From assembly GCA_000470535.1 (NCBI GenBank), contig CBRG010000074.1, positions 1 to 47,147 of the forward strand: DNA of 47,147 bases, given 5' to 3'. Source of the stretch: Streptomyces sp. AW19M42 (GTDB lineage Bacteria; Actinomycetota; Actinomycetes; Streptomycetales; Streptomycetaceae). The notes beneath the pieces were generated by a model that was not told the origin of the DNA, made no database searches, and worked only from the letters and a program-made list of their open reading frames with translations. Every line of letters starts with the position of its first letter. Positions within the stretch are counted from its first letter, which is position 1. Positions 1 through 9,599 of the stretch are shown piece by piece. Made by a program: the position numbers and the translations under genes.

Positions 1-279
1 GTCGCGGTCGCCGGGCTGTTCGTCGCCCCTGTCCTCACGACCGGGTACCTGATCGCGGACGAGTCCGTGGACCCCGCCCGGCGCACCCAGGCGGGTGCCT
101 GGGTCAACACCGCGTTCAACGCCGGGGCCGCGGGCGGCACCGCGGCGGTCGGGGCGCTCGTCGGACGGCTGCCGCTCGCGCTGTGCTTCGCCCTGGCGGC
201 GGCGCCCGCGCTGCTGTGTGCGGGGGCGTCGGTGCGCCCGTGGGGCCGCTGGGCCGGCGGGGACCGCTCCCGCCACTGA
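1..279 (+). CDS. MFS-type transporter, C-terminal fragment
   Basis: The open frame runs in from the left edge and stops with TGA at 277-279, so only about 92 C-terminal residues are present. They form two hydrophobic stretches: one around VAVAGLFVAPVLTTGYLIAD and one in the last 40 residues (LPLALCFALAAAPALLCAG). Between them is a small-residue helix rich in Gly and Ala (NAGAAGGTAAVGALVG). This looks like the last helices of a 12-14 TM major facilitator permease. The substrate cannot be inferred. The stop codon lies inside a terminator hairpin, so the gene ends its transcript here, convergent with the subtilase gene. Confidence 0.6.
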   Translation, partial: VAVAGLFVAPVLTTGYLIADESVDPARRTQAGAWVNTAFNAGAAGGTAAVGALVGRLPLALCFALAAAPALLCAGASVRPWGRWAGGDRSRH

Positions 280-304
280 GCCAGGACGCCCGGACCTGGC
301 TCAG
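276..304 (+). terminator. Hairpin terminator after the transporter fragment
   Basis: A perfect 10-bp inverted repeat (CTGAGCCAGG at 276-285, CCTGGCTCAG at 295-304) has a 9-nt loop. It overlaps the stop codon of the upstream gene. There is no T-run, as is usual in Streptomyces. Confidence 0.6.
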
Positions 305-371
305 CTCCGCCTCGACGGCCGACGCCACCGTGTCCAGCAGCCGCACCTGCGCACCGGGTCGGACCATGCGA

Positions 372-413
372 GAGGCGGGCGCGCACCCCGGTCCAGGGGT
401 GCGCGACCGCCTC
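372..413 (-). terminator. Hairpin terminator after the first subtilase gene
   Basis: The arms at 372-389 and 396-413 pair over 17 positions with one mismatch, around a 6-nt loop. The core is CGCGCACCCC / GGGGTGCGCG. It lies about 20 bases downstream of the subtilase stop on the minus strand. Confidence 0.65.
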
Positions 414-432
414 AAGAGGGGAGCTCAGCAGA

Positions 433-3400
433 TCACTTCAGGCCGAAGGCCCGGATGATCTCCTGGTCCACGGAGAAGCCGCTGCCGGCCTCGGCGTGCG
501 CCTTGAGCGAAACCGCGGTGGCCCCCTTCTTCGGGGTCTTGAACCGGGCTGTCCAGGAACCGGCCGAGTCCTTCTTCAACTGCGCCGCGCTCCAGGTCTC
601 CCCGTCGTCGTAGCTGACCGACAGCGCGGCCTTCGTGGCCTTCACGGCACCGTCCAGCCACTCCTGCGTGGTGGACGAGAGACCGATCTCGGTCGTCTTC
701 CCGGCCTTCACGTCACCGGCCAGGTCGGTCTTGACGTCGTAGTCCAGCTGGAGCAGCGGGATGTCGGCCTGCTCCGGTCCGGACGGGTCGAGCGCGCCCG
801 AGAGGAAGTTCCACTCGGTGTGCGTGCGGACCGAGGTCTTCCAGATCCCCTCGTCGCGCGAGGCGTCGAGCGCCAGCCGGTACGGAAGCCTCTCCGGCGA
901 GAGGTCCCAGGCGTAGCCCGCGCGGCCGGCCGACTTGGTGAGCTGGGTGTCGCCCTGGAAGAAGGCGATGGTGCCGCTGTCGTACTCCTTGTCGGGCATC
1001 GAGCCGGAGTGGCCCGCGCCGGAGTCCGTCCACGGCGTGATGTTGAACTGGATGTCGTTGTACGAGGAGCGGAACGGACCCCAGTAGCCGGTGCCCAGCC
1101 TCGGGTGGCTGACCGGTGCGAACCACGAGTCCCGGTAGCTGCGGCCCCCCTGGTAGTCCATGGTGTCGCTGCGCTCCTCCAGCGCGGTGTCCGTGCCCTC
1201 GTCGTTGAAGACCGAGTGGTCCTCGTACCAGAACGAGTCGCCGGGCAGCGGGGTGACCCACTCCGTGCGGGTGCCCGGGAAGCTCTCGTACTCCTGGAAG
1301 CCGATGCCGGGGCCGTAGTCCGGGATGTCGTAGCGGAAGCCGCCGCCGACGACGTCGCGGTTGCCGTAGAAGGTGTTCTCCACCTTCGCCAGCTGACGGA
1401 CGGACGGGGCGAAGGCCAGCGAGCGGTCCGGGATGGTGCCGTCGTGGCGGTCGACCAGGTCGTACACGTAACGTGCGAACTTCCGCTGGTCGACGGTCAC
1501 CTTCTTGCCGCTCCTGGCGGCCTTGACCAGCCCCTCGCCGGCCAGGCGCCGGACAGAGGCGACCGGGATGGCCGCCGTGGTGCCGTACTCGGTGTACGTC
1601 TCCATCAGCACGCCGTCGCCCTGGTTGACGACGAAGAGCGCCTCGGCTCCGGCGGCGACCGCGGCCGCGAGCCGGTCGGCGGGGGTCACCGAGGCGTCGG
1701 CGCGGATCACGACGGCCTTGCCCTTGGCGTTGACGCTCCGGTAGTCGGCGGCCCCGCCGTTGCCGGCGTAGACGCTGCCGAGCTTCTTGTCGCTGTCCTG
1801 CGCGACGGGCGATCCGCCCTGCGCGGTCACCGGCACATCACGGCCGCCGGCCGTCAGGTCGATGAGCTTCTCGCCCTGACGCCAGCGGGTCAGGAAGGAG
1901 AAGCCGCCCTGGGTGACCTTCTTGGTCGGGCTCGCCCACAGCTGGTCGTACGTCAGCGGGATCTGGTAGGCATCGCGCTGGACGGTGCCGTCCGGTGCGG
2001 TGCGTGCCATGTCGTAGCGCAGCTGGCGGTTCTCGGTCTCCTTCGGTGTCCGCACGCTGACCTTGTGGGCCTTGGAGGCGTCGAGGGAGACGGTGGTCGC
2101 CTTCTCCAGGATGATCTCGGGGGCCGCCAGGAAGGCGAGGGCCTGCGAGTCGGCTGTGTCGCCCTTGATGTCGGCGGCGGTCCAGGCGGTGTAGTTGCCC
2201 GGCGGCAGCCGCAGCGTGGTGTCACCGGGGACGGCGACGACGCCCAGGTTCTCGTCGCCCAGGGCGGCGATGACGACCTGTCCGTCCATCGGCTTGCCCG
2301 CGCGGTCGCGCAGCTCGATCCTCAGGTCGTAGAGCTCCTGCTCCTTGTTGAGCGCGAAGCCGGTGTGCGCGACGGTGGCGCCCGAGGCGTCCTTCGCGAC
2401 GACCTGCCCGGAGAAGGTGGTGTTGTTCGCGACCTTCTTGGGATCGAGCGAGAGGACGGCCTCGGCGGTCGAACCGGCCGGGACGGTCAGCTGCTTCACC
2501 GACAGCGTGTAGGCGTCGGCGTCCGTGTCGGTCGCCAGGTCCAGCGTGACGTCCTTGTCGCCGGTGTTGCGGTAGGTGATGGTCCGCTCGGTGACCGGCT
2601 CGGAGTCGGAGTGCGGCCAGTTGTAGGACGCGACCGCGACGGAGCCGGTGGCCTCGATCGTGGTGTCGATCGCCGCCTTCACGTCGAGCCGGCCGGTGCC
2701 CTGCTCGTACGGTGTGTAGTCCGGCAGTTTCTTCGACGAGGTCATCAGCGCGTCCTTGATGCGCTGACCGGACCAGTCGGGGTGACGCTGCTTCACGATG
2801 GCCGCAGCGCCCGCGACATGGGGCGTCGCCATCGACGTACCGGACATCGACTGGTACATGCCCTCGATGCCCGGGACCGACTGCGAGGCGGCGGCGTTGA
2901 TGTCGACGCCGGGCGCGGAGAGGTCGGGCTTCAGGCCGTAGCTGCGGGTCAGCGGCCCCATGGAGGAGAAGTCCGCGCGGTTGTCCTGCTTGTCGACGGC
3001 GGCGATGGTGAGCGCCTTGTCCGCCGACCCCGGCGAGCCGATGGTGCCCGCGCCGTAGGCGTTGCCCGCCGCGATCACGAAGAGCGGACCGCCGTCGGCC
3101 GAGAGGGTGTCGACGGCCTGCGACATCGGGTCGGAGCCGTCGTCGGGAACGCTGGAGCCCAGGCTCATGGAGACGACGTCGGCGCCCTCCGCCTTGGCCC
3201 ACTCCATCGCCTCGATGATCCCGGAGTCCGCGCCGGAGCCCTCGTCGCTCAGCACCTTGCCGACGATCAGGTCCGCGCCGGGCGCGACGCCCTTGTTGAC
3301 TCCGTCGGAGGCCGCGCCGGAGCCCGCGATGGTGGAGGCGACGTGCGTGCCGTGGCCGTTCCTGTCGTCGACCTCCTCGCCGGGCACGAAGCTCTTCGAC

Positions 3401-4188
3401 TCCAGGACGCGGTCCTTGACGTCCGGGTGATCGGCGTCGATGCCGGTGTCCAGGACGGCGACCTTGGAGCCCTTGCCGTCGTAGCCGGCGGCCCACGCCT
3501 GCGGGGCGTTGACCTGCGGGACGGAGTCCTTCAGCGCGGCCTCGACCCGGCCGTCGAGCCAGAGCTTCGCGATGCCGTTGTCCAGCGAGCGGGACTCGGG
3601 CGTGGTGGCGATGTCGTCCCAGAAGGCGCGGGTGGTGGCCTTGGCCGCCTTCAGAGCCACGCCGTGGATGCTCTCCAGCCGGCGGACCGTCTTGCTGCCA
3701 CGGGGCGCCGCGGGCAGCGAACGGGCCTGGCCGGCCGGGTAGGTGGCGATCAGCGGGATGCCGCCGGACCTCTCGTCGTCGTAGCCCATCTTCGCCAGCG
3801 CGGTGACGTCGAAGAGCCGGCGGTCCAGCTTGCCGGCGGCGATCAGGGCCGCCGCCTCGTCGGGCAGGACGTAGATGTCGTCGCCCGCCTGCTGGACGTG
3901 CACGCCGCCCGCCGCGCCGTCGGGGCGGTCCACGGTGACGGTGTCCTGCTTCCCTGCCCCGTCGGTGTAGTGCACGACGTCACCGGTGAGCAGGGTGAGG
4001 TCGTACTGCTCGACCGGGGCGGCCGGGTGGCCGGTGGACGGGGGCCGGCCGGGGGCCGCGGCGGCGGAGCCCGTGGCGGGGAGCAGGGCGCCGCTCACCA
4101 GGGCGACGGAGGTCGCTATGAGGAGGGCTCTGTGCCCCGCACGAGCGGGTCTCGCCCGCCAGGAGGCGGTGGAGGGGGTGAATGTCAT
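433..4188 (-). CDS. Secreted S8 family subtilisin-like serine peptidase, 1251 aa
   Basis: This is an extracellular endopeptidase. An N-terminal signal sequence (hydrophobic residues about 21-45, then Ala-rich) is followed by a pro-region. The catalytic triad is visible: Asp247 in AVLDTGIDADHP, His279 in NGHGTHVAST and Ser452 in SGTSMATPHVAG, with oxyanion-hole Asn376 in AAGN. About 800 residues follow the catalytic domain, probably beta-sandwich domains and a PA-like insert; this is typical of the large Streptomyces subtilases. The gene stands alone, with hairpins downstream. It resembles the subtilase at 34520-38287 in length, layout and wording around the active site. The start has only a weak ribosome binding site. 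Natural substrates are unknown. Confidence 0.95.
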   Translation of the reverse strand: MTFTPSTASWRARPARAGHRALLIATSVALVSGALLPATGSAAAAPGRPPSTGHPAAPVEQYDLTLLTGDVVHYTDGAGKQDTVTVDRPDGAAGGVHVQQAGDDIYVLPDEAAALIAAGKLDRRLFDVTALAKMGYDDERSGGIPLIATYPAGQARSLPAAPRGSKTVRRLESIHGVALKAAKATTRAFWDDIATTPESRSLDNGIAKLWLDGRVEAALKDSVPQVNAPQAWAAGYDGKGSKVAVLDTGIDADHPDVKDRVLESKSFVPGEEVDDRNGHGTHVASTIAGSGAASDGVNKGVAPGADLIVGKVLSDEGSGADSGIIEAMEWAKAEGADVVSMSLGSSVPDDGSDPMSQAVDTLSADGGPLFVIAAGNAYGAGTIGSPGSADKALTIAAVDKQDNRADFSSMGPLTRSYGLKPDLSAPGVDINAAASQSVPGIEGMYQSMSGTSMATPHVAGAAAIVKQRHPDWSGQRIKDALMTSSKKLPDYTPYEQGTGRLDVKAAIDTTIEATGSVAVASYNWPHSDSEPVTERTITYRNTGDKDVTLDLATDTDADAYTLSVKQLTVPAGSTAEAVLSLDPKKVANNTTFSGQVVAKDASGATVAHTGFALNKEQELYDLRIELRDRAGKPMDGQVVIAALGDENLGVVAVPGDTTLRLPPGNYTAWTAADIKGDTADSQALAFLAAPEIILEKATTVSLDASKAHKVSVRTPKETENRQLRYDMARTAPDGTVQRDAYQIPLTYDQLWASPTKKVTQGGFSFLTRWRQGEKLIDLTAGGRDVPVTAQGGSPVAQDSDKKLGSVYAGNGGAADYRSVNAKGKAVVIRADASVTPADRLAAAVAAGAEALFVVNQGDGVLMETYTEYGTTAAIPVASVRRLAGEGLVKAARSGKKVTVDQRKFARYVYDLVDRHDGTIPDRSLAFAPSVRQLAKVENTFYGNRDVVGGGFRYDIPDYGPGIGFQEYESFPGTRTEWVTPLPGDSFWYEDHSVFNDEGTDTALEERSDTMDYQGGRSYRDSWFAPVSHPRLGTGYWGPFRSSYNDIQFNITPWTDSGAGHSGSMPDKEYDSGTIAFFQGDTQLTKSAGRAGYAWDLSPERLPYRLALDASRDEGIWKTSVRTHTEWNFLSGALDPSGPEQADIPLLQLDYDVKTDLAGDVKAGKTTEIGLSSTTQEWLDGAVKATKAALSVSYDDGETWSAAQLKKDSAGSWTARFKTPKKGATAVSLKAHAEAGSGFSVDQEIIRAFGLK

Positions 4189-4257
4189 GCAGCTGATCTA
4201 CCGGTAAACCGGCGGCTTCGGTGCCGTTCACCCCTGGCGTGAATGTGCCGTGGCGGC

Positions 4258-4296
4258 AACCCGCCGGTCTGCGCGGACGGCCGCGAGGGGCGGGTT
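4258..4296 (-). terminator. Possible terminator after the XdhC-type gene
   Basis: An 8-bp inverted repeat (AACCCGCC at 4258-4265, GGCGGGTT at 4289-4296) has a GC-rich loop that could pair further. It touches the stop codon of the XdhC-type gene and lies just upstream of the subtilase start. Confidence 0.35.
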
Positions 4297-5447
4297 CAGG
4301 CCACGGAGACCATCCGCCCGGCGGGCTGCGCGGTCGCGCTGTGGTGGATCGGGGTATGCGCGCCGGTCAGCGGGACGCCGGTGCCGCCGCGCCGGTCGGC
4401 GACGATCTCGGCGGCGATCGACAGGGCGGTCTCCTCGGGCGTCCGGGCGCCCAGGTCCAAGCCGATCGGCGAACGCAGCCGGGCCAGTTCGAGTTCGGTG
4501 ACCCCGGCCTCGCGCAGCCGTTCGTTGCGCTCCAGATGGGTGCGGCGCGAGCCCATCGCGCCGACGTACGCGGCCGGCAGCTTCAACGCGGCCTCCAGCA
4601 GCGGGACGTCGAACTTGGCGTCATGGGTGAGCACGCACAGAACGGTGCGGGCGTCGACGACGGTTCTGGCCAGATAGCGGTGCGGCCACTCGATGACCAG
4701 CTCGTCCGCCTCCGGGAATCTGGCCTTCGTCGCGAAGACGGGGCGGGCGTCGCACACCGTGACGTGGTAGCCGAGGAACTTCCCGGCCCGCACCAGCGCG
4801 GCGGCGAAGTCGATGGCCCCGAACACGATCATCCGGGGCGGCGGGACGCTGGACTCGACGAGCAGCGTGAGGGGCTGCCCGCAGTGCGAGCCGTCGGCGC
4901 CGAGGGTGACGGAGCCGGTGCGGCCCGCGTCCAGCATCGCGCGGGCCTCGGCCGCGACGGTGCGGTCGAGCTCGGGGTGTCCCCCGAGCCCGCCCTGGTG
5001 AGCTCCGTCCGGCCGGACCAGCAGGGGCCTGCCGAGGAGTTCGGCGGGCCCTTCGGTGACGCGGGCGACCGCGGCCGCCTCCCCCCGGGCGGCGGTGGCG
5101 AGCGCGGCGGCGTACACCGGGCGGGCCGGGTCGTCCGCCCGGACCGGTGTCACCAGGATGTCGATGATGCCGCCGCAGGTCAGGCCGACCGCGAAGGCGT
5201 CCTCGTCGCTGTAGCCGAACCGCTCCCGGACGGTGATGCCGTTTTCGAGAGCCTCTTGGCACAGTTCGTACACCGCGCCCTCCACGCATCCGCCGGAGAC
5301 CGATCCGATCACCGTGCCGTCGCGGTCGACGGCCAGTGCGGCGCCCGGCTGCCTCGGCGCGCTGCCCCCGACGGCCACCACCGTGGCCACCGCGAATTCG
5401 CGTCCCTGCCCGACCCATCGGTCGAGCTCCTCGGCGATGTCCAGCAT
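4296..5447 (-). CDS. XdhC/CoxI family molybdenum-enzyme maturation factor
   Basis: A 383-residue protein. XdhC-family proteins bind molybdenum cofactor and help insert its sulfurated form into xanthine dehydrogenase. The N-terminal XdhC/CoxI domain has the family signature ATVVAVGGSAPRQPGAAL and SGGCVEGAVYE. The C-terminal Rossmann-like domain starts near RMIVFGAIDFAAALV and includes GAMGSRRTHLERN. The ATG at 5447 was chosen because AAGGAG lies 6 bases before it and because a longer frame would run into the permease gene. It sits 35 bases after the permease, likely in the same transcript, and close to the xanthine dehydrogenase genes it would serve. Confidence 0.9.
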   Translation of the reverse strand: MLDIAEELDRWVGQGREFAVATVVAVGGSAPRQPGAALAVDRDGTVIGSVSGGCVEGAVYELCQEALENGITVRERFGYSDEDAFAVGLTCGGIIDILVTPVRADDPARPVYAAALATAARGEAAAVARVTEGPAELLGRPLLVRPDGAHQGGLGGHPELDRTVAAEARAMLDAGRTGSVTLGADGSHCGQPLTLLVESSVPPPRMIVFGAIDFAAALVRAGKFLGYHVTVCDARPVFATKARFPEADELVIEWPHRYLARTVVDARTVLCVLTHDAKFDVPLLEAALKLPAAYVGAMGSRRTHLERNERLREAGVTELELARLRSPIGLDLGARTPEETALSIAAEIVADRRGGTGVPLTGAHTPIHHSATAQPAGRMVSVA

Positions 5448-5482
5448 CTCGGTCTCCTTGACGGATGTGTGAAGGAAGGGCG

Positions 5483-6940
5483 TCAGCTGACGCCCAGCCA
5501 GCTTTCGAGCGGATGGAGCGCGAAGTAGACGACGAAGATCACCGTCAGCCCCCACATGAAGGCTCCCACCTCGCGGGCCCGGCCCTGGGCGACCTTGATC
5601 GCGACCCAGGAGATGACCCCTGCCGCCACACCGGTGGTGATGGTGTAAGTGAACGGCATCAGGACCACGGTCAGGAAGACCGGGATGGCGACGGCGCGGT
5701 CGCTCCAGTCCACGTGGCGGGCGTTCTGCATCATCATGGCGCCGATGACGACCAGGGCGGCGGAGGCCACCTCGGCCGGCACGATCGCCGTGAGCGGGGT
5801 GAAGAAGAGGCAGGCCGCGAAGAACAGGCCGGTGACGACGGAGGCGAGCCCGGTGCGGGCACCTTCGCCGACCCCGGTCGCGGACTCCACGAAGACCGTC
5901 TGCCCGGAGCCGCCGGCGACGCCGCCGATCGCACCGCCCGCGCCGTCGATGAACAGCGCCTTGGACAGGCCCGGCATGCGGCCCTTGTCGTCGGCCAGCT
6001 TGGCCTCCGTACCGACACCGATGATGGTGGCCATCGCGTCGAAGAAGCCCGCCAGCACGAGGGTGAAGACGATGAAACCGACGGTCATCGCGCCGACATC
6101 GCCCCAGCCGCCGAACTCGACGTCCCCGAAGAGCGAGAAGTCCGGCGAGGAGACCGCGGAACCCCTGAGCTCGGGCGGGCCGCTGCTCCAGATCTTCGGG
6201 TCGACGTCGGCGAGCTTGTTGATCACGATGGCGACCACGGTGCCGACGGCGATGCCGATGAGGATCGCGCCGGGGATGTTGCGGGCCTGGAGCATGAAGA
6301 TGAGCAGCAGCGTCACCGCGAAGATGAGGACGGGCCAGCCGGCGAGTTCACCGGCCGGGCCGAGGGTCACCGGGGTGCCGGTGCCCTTGCCCACGAATCC
6401 GGCCTTGTAGAGGCCGATGAGCGCGATGAACAGGCCGATTCCCATGGTGATGCCGTGCTTCAGCGCGAGCGGGATCGCGTTCATGATCAGCTCACGCAGA
6501 CCGGTGACCACCAGGAGGCAGATCACCAGGCCGTACATCACGCACATGCCCATGGCCTGCGGCCAGGACATCTCGGGGGCGACCTGCGAGGACAGGACGC
6601 CGGAGACGCTGAGCCCCGCGGCGAGCGCGAGGGGGACCTTGCCGACGAACCCCATCAGCAGCGTGGTCGCCGCCGCCGCGAGCGCGGTCGCGGTGATCAG
6701 TCCCGGCTGGCTGAGGATGTTGCCGTCCACGTCCTTGCCGCCGAGGATGAGTGGATTGAGCAGCAGGATGTACGCCATGGCCATGAAGGTCGTGACACCG
6801 CCGCGCACTTCGCGTGCGACGGTCGATCCGCGCTCGGATATGTGAAAGTACCGGTCGAGCCATGATATGCCGGCGGGGATGCGCGAGCCGGGGCCCGCGT
6901 CATCTGCGGCGGTCCGGGGCTCCACTGACTGCTGGGTCAT
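5483..6940 (-). CDS. NCS2 (AzgA-like) purine permease
   Basis: A 485-residue integral membrane protein with about 12 hydrophobic segments. The N-terminal region FHISERGSTVAREVRGGVTT followed by TFMAMAYILLLNP is typical of the AzgA-type branch of the NCS2 nucleobase:proton symporters (adenine, guanine and hypoxanthine carriers). The region GAIGGVAGGSGQTVFVESATGVGEGARTGLASV also fits this branch (quoted in parts: GGVAGGSGQTVFVES, GVGEGARTG). Between xanthine dehydrogenase and its maturation factor it very likely imports hypoxanthine, guanine or adenine for oxidation. The exact substrate cannot be read from sequence. A 271-base gap separates it from the molybdenum subunit, so it may have its own promoter. 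Confidence 0.9.
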   Translation of the reverse strand: MTQQSVEPRTAADDAGPGSRIPAGISWLDRYFHISERGSTVAREVRGGVTTFMAMAYILLLNPLILGGKDVDGNILSQPGLITATALAAAATTLLMGFVGKVPLALAAGLSVSGVLSSQVAPEMSWPQAMGMCVMYGLVICLLVVTGLRELIMNAIPLALKHGITMGIGLFIALIGLYKAGFVGKGTGTPVTLGPAGELAGWPVLIFAVTLLLIFMLQARNIPGAILIGIAVGTVVAIVINKLADVDPKIWSSGPPELRGSAVSSPDFSLFGDVEFGGWGDVGAMTVGFIVFTLVLAGFFDAMATIIGVGTEAKLADDKGRMPGLSKALFIDGAGGAIGGVAGGSGQTVFVESATGVGEGARTGLASVVTGLFFAACLFFTPLTAIVPAEVASAALVVIGAMMMQNARHVDWSDRAVAIPVFLTVVLMPFTYTITTGVAAGVISWVAIKVAQGRAREVGAFMWGLTVIFVVYFALHPLESWLGVS

Positions 6941-7211
6941 GATGCCTGACTCCCAAGGTTCACAGGGGCACCCGCGATGGAGAATCTAGATGCGGGATTT
7001 GGGATGACTGCGCGGGCGGCACGACCCGGGGGACGGCCCGAGGCGAACTGTTCATGCAGAGTGGATGTACGGGTACTGCTGTGTTCGGTGGTTCCGGTCA
7101 AGAGCCGCGAGCGGTACGGAGCTTGGGTCCTCCGGGCGGTGCGGGCCAGGAGGGTGTTGATGATCTTGGCTGGAGGCGCGCACCGCCCGGAGAGCTGGGG
7201 TGGAGCCCGGG

Positions 7212-9596
7212 TCAGCTGCCGGTGAGGTGCTCGGGGCGTACCGGCGTCCGGTTGAGCTCCAGTCCCGTCGCGTTCCGGATCGCCGCGAGGACGGCCGGGG
7301 TGGACGACAGGGTGGGGGCCTCACCGATGCCACGGAGCCCGTACGGGGCGTGGTCGTCGGCGAGTTCGAGCACATCGACCGGGATGGTCGGGGTGTCGAG
7401 GATGGTGGGCAGGAGGTAGTCCGTGAAGGAGGGGTTGCGCACCTTCGCGGTCTTCGGGTCGACGATGATCTCCTCCATAACGGCGATGCCCATGCCCTGG
7501 AGGGTGCCGCCCTGGATCTGCCCGAGGACCGACAGCGGGTTGAGCGCCTTGCCGACGTCCTGGGCGCAGGCCAGTTCGATGACCTTCACCAGGCCGAGTT
7601 CGGTGTCGACCTCGACGACCGCGCGGTGCGCGGCGAAGGAGTACTGGACGTGGCCGTTGCCCTGTCCGGTGTGCAGGTCGAAGGCCTCGGTGGGCCGGTG
7701 GCGCCACTCCAGCTCGACGTCGACCGCCTCGTCCTCCAGCACATCGGCCAGATCGGCCAGCACCTCGCCGCCGTCGGTGACGACCTTGCCGCCCTCCAGG
7801 AGGAGTTCGGCGGTGGCCCAGGCGGGGTGGTACGTGCCGAACCTGCGGCGGCCGATCTCCAGGACCTGTTCCCGGACGGCCTCGCAGGAGTTCTTCACGG
7901 CGCCGCCGGTGACGTAGGTCTGGCGGGAGGCGGAGGTGGAGCCGGCCGAGCCGACCCGGGTGTCGGCCGGGTGGATGGTGACCTGCGACACGCCCAGTTC
8001 GGTACGGGCGATCTGGGCGTGCACGGTGACACCGCCCTGGCCGACCTCCGCCATGGCGGTGTGCACGGTCGCGACGGGTTCGCCGCCGATGACCTCCATG
8101 CGGACCCGGGCGGTGGAGTAGTCGTCGAAGCCCTCGGAGAAGCCGACGTTCTTCAGCCCGACCGCGTAGCCGACGCCGCGTACGACGCCCTCGCCGTGCG
8201 TGGTGTTGGAGAGCCCGCCGGGCAGTGCGCGGACGTCGGCCTGCTCGCCGGCGCTCTCCCACTGGCGCTCCGGCGGCAGCGGCCTGGCCTTGACCCGGCG
8301 CAGCAGTTCGGCGACCGGGGCGGGCGAGTCGACCACCTGGCCGGTCGGCAGCAGGGTGCCCTGCTCCATGGCGTTGAGCTGCCTGAACTCGACGGCGTCC
8401 ATGCCCAGTTCGGCGGCGACCTTGTCCATCTGCGCCTCGTAGGCGAAGCAGGCCTGGACGGCGCCGAAGCCGCGCATCGCGCCGCAGGGCGGGTTGTTGG
8501 TGTAGAGCGCGATCGCCTCGATGTCGACGTCCTCGATGACGTACGGGCCGACAGCGAGCGAGGAGGCGTTGCCGACCACGGCCGGGGAGGCGGAGGCGTA
8601 GGCGCCGCCGTCCAGCACGATGCGGCACTTCATGTGGGTGAGCTTGCCGTCACGGGTCGCGCCGTGCTCGTACCAGAGCTTGGCGGGGTGGCGGTGGACG
8701 TGCCCGAAGAAGGACTCGAAACGGTTGTAGACGATCTTCACCGGCTTGCCGGTGCGCAGCGCCAGCAGGCAGGCGTGGATCTGCATCGACAGGTCCTCGC
8801 GGCCGCCGAAGGCGCCGCCGACGCCGGAGAGCGTCATGCGGACCTTGTCCTCGGGGAGGCCGAGGACGGGGGCGATCTGGCGGAGGTCGGAGTGCAGCCA
8901 CTGGGTGGCGACGTACAGGTCGACGCCGCCGTCCTCCGCGGGCACCGCGAGACCGGACTCGGGGCCGAGGAAGGCCTGGTCCTGCATGCCGAAGACGTAC
9001 TCTCCGCTGACCACCACATCGGCGCGGGCCTTCGCCGCCTCCGCGTCGCCGCGGACGACCGGCTGGCGGTGGACGATGTTGGGGTGCGTTACGTCCCCGG
9101 CGTGGTGGTCGTCGCGGCCCTCGTGGAGGACGATCGCGTCGGGGGCGGTCGCGGAGGCCTCGTCGGTGATGACCGGGAGCTCGCGGTAGTCGATCCTGAT
9201 CTTCGCCGCGGCCCGGCGGGCCGTCTCCGGGTGGTCGGCGGCGACGAGCGCCACCGGCTCGCCGTGGTGCCGGACCCGGCCGTTGGCGAGGACGGGGGTG
9301 TCCTGGTACTCCAGGCCGTAGTTCTTCACCTCGGTCGGCAGGTCGTCGTAGGTGAGCACGGAGTAGACGCCTGAGGTGGCGAGCGCCTCCGAGATGTCGA
9401 TCGACACGATCTCGGCGTGCGCGACCGTGGAGCGCAGGGTGTGGCCCCAGAGCATGTCCTCGTGCCACATGTCGGAGGAGTACGCGAACTCGCCGGTGAC
9501 CTTCAGGATTCCGTCGGGGCGCAGCGTGGACTCGCCGATGCCGCCCTTGGTACGGGTGCCCTGGTTGATGTTGGTGGGGGAACCGGTAACGCCCAT
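7212..9596 (-). CDS. Xanthine dehydrogenase, molybdopterin-binding large subunit
   Basis: A 794-residue catalytic subunit of a three-subunit xanthine dehydrogenase that oxidises hypoxanthine to xanthine and xanthine to urate. The N-terminal aldehyde-oxidase a/b hammerhead domain begins near RPDGILKVTGEFAYSSDMW. The molybdopterin-binding domain has GVGGAFGGRED, PCGAMRGFGAVQACFAYE and, near the end, LRGIGEAPTLSSTPAVLAAI, where the Glu of GIGE matches the usual active-site glutamate. Length is normal. The start lies 3 bases after the iron-sulfur subunit, so the genes are cotranscribed in the order FAD, Fe-S, Mo. Other purine hydroxylases of this family are possible, but the linked PucR regulator, NCS2 permease and XdhC support xanthine. 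Confidence 0.93.
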   Translation of the reverse strand: MGVTGSPTNINQGTRTKGGIGESTLRPDGILKVTGEFAYSSDMWHEDMLWGHTLRSTVAHAEIVSIDISEALATSGVYSVLTYDDLPTEVKNYGLEYQDTPVLANGRVRHHGEPVALVAADHPETARRAAAKIRIDYRELPVITDEASATAPDAIVLHEGRDDHHAGDVTHPNIVHRQPVVRGDAEAAKARADVVVSGEYVFGMQDQAFLGPESGLAVPAEDGGVDLYVATQWLHSDLRQIAPVLGLPEDKVRMTLSGVGGAFGGREDLSMQIHACLLALRTGKPVKIVYNRFESFFGHVHRHPAKLWYEHGATRDGKLTHMKCRIVLDGGAYASASPAVVGNASSLAVGPYVIEDVDIEAIALYTNNPPCGAMRGFGAVQACFAYEAQMDKVAAELGMDAVEFRQLNAMEQGTLLPTGQVVDSPAPVAELLRRVKARPLPPERQWESAGEQADVRALPGGLSNTTHGEGVVRGVGYAVGLKNVGFSEGFDDYSTARVRMEVIGGEPVATVHTAMAEVGQGGVTVHAQIARTELGVSQVTIHPADTRVGSAGSTSASRQTYVTGGAVKNSCEAVREQVLEIGRRRFGTYHPAWATAELLLEGGKVVTDGGEVLADLADVLEDEAVDVELEWRHRPTEAFDLHTGQGNGHVQYSFAAHRAVVEVDTELGLVKVIELACAQDVGKALNPLSVLGQIQGGTLQGMGIAVMEEIIVDPKTAKVRNPSFTDYLLPTILDTPTIPVDVLELADDHAPYGLRGIGEAPTLSSTPAVLAAIRNATGLELNRTPVRPEHLTGS

Positions 9597-9599
9597 CGT

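Noticed and set aside
496..4242. Very long open frame on the plus strand opposite the first subtilase
   Set aside because: Arg/Gly/Val-rich composition typical of an antisense shadow in high-GC DNA; the minus strand encodes a clear catalytic subtilase.
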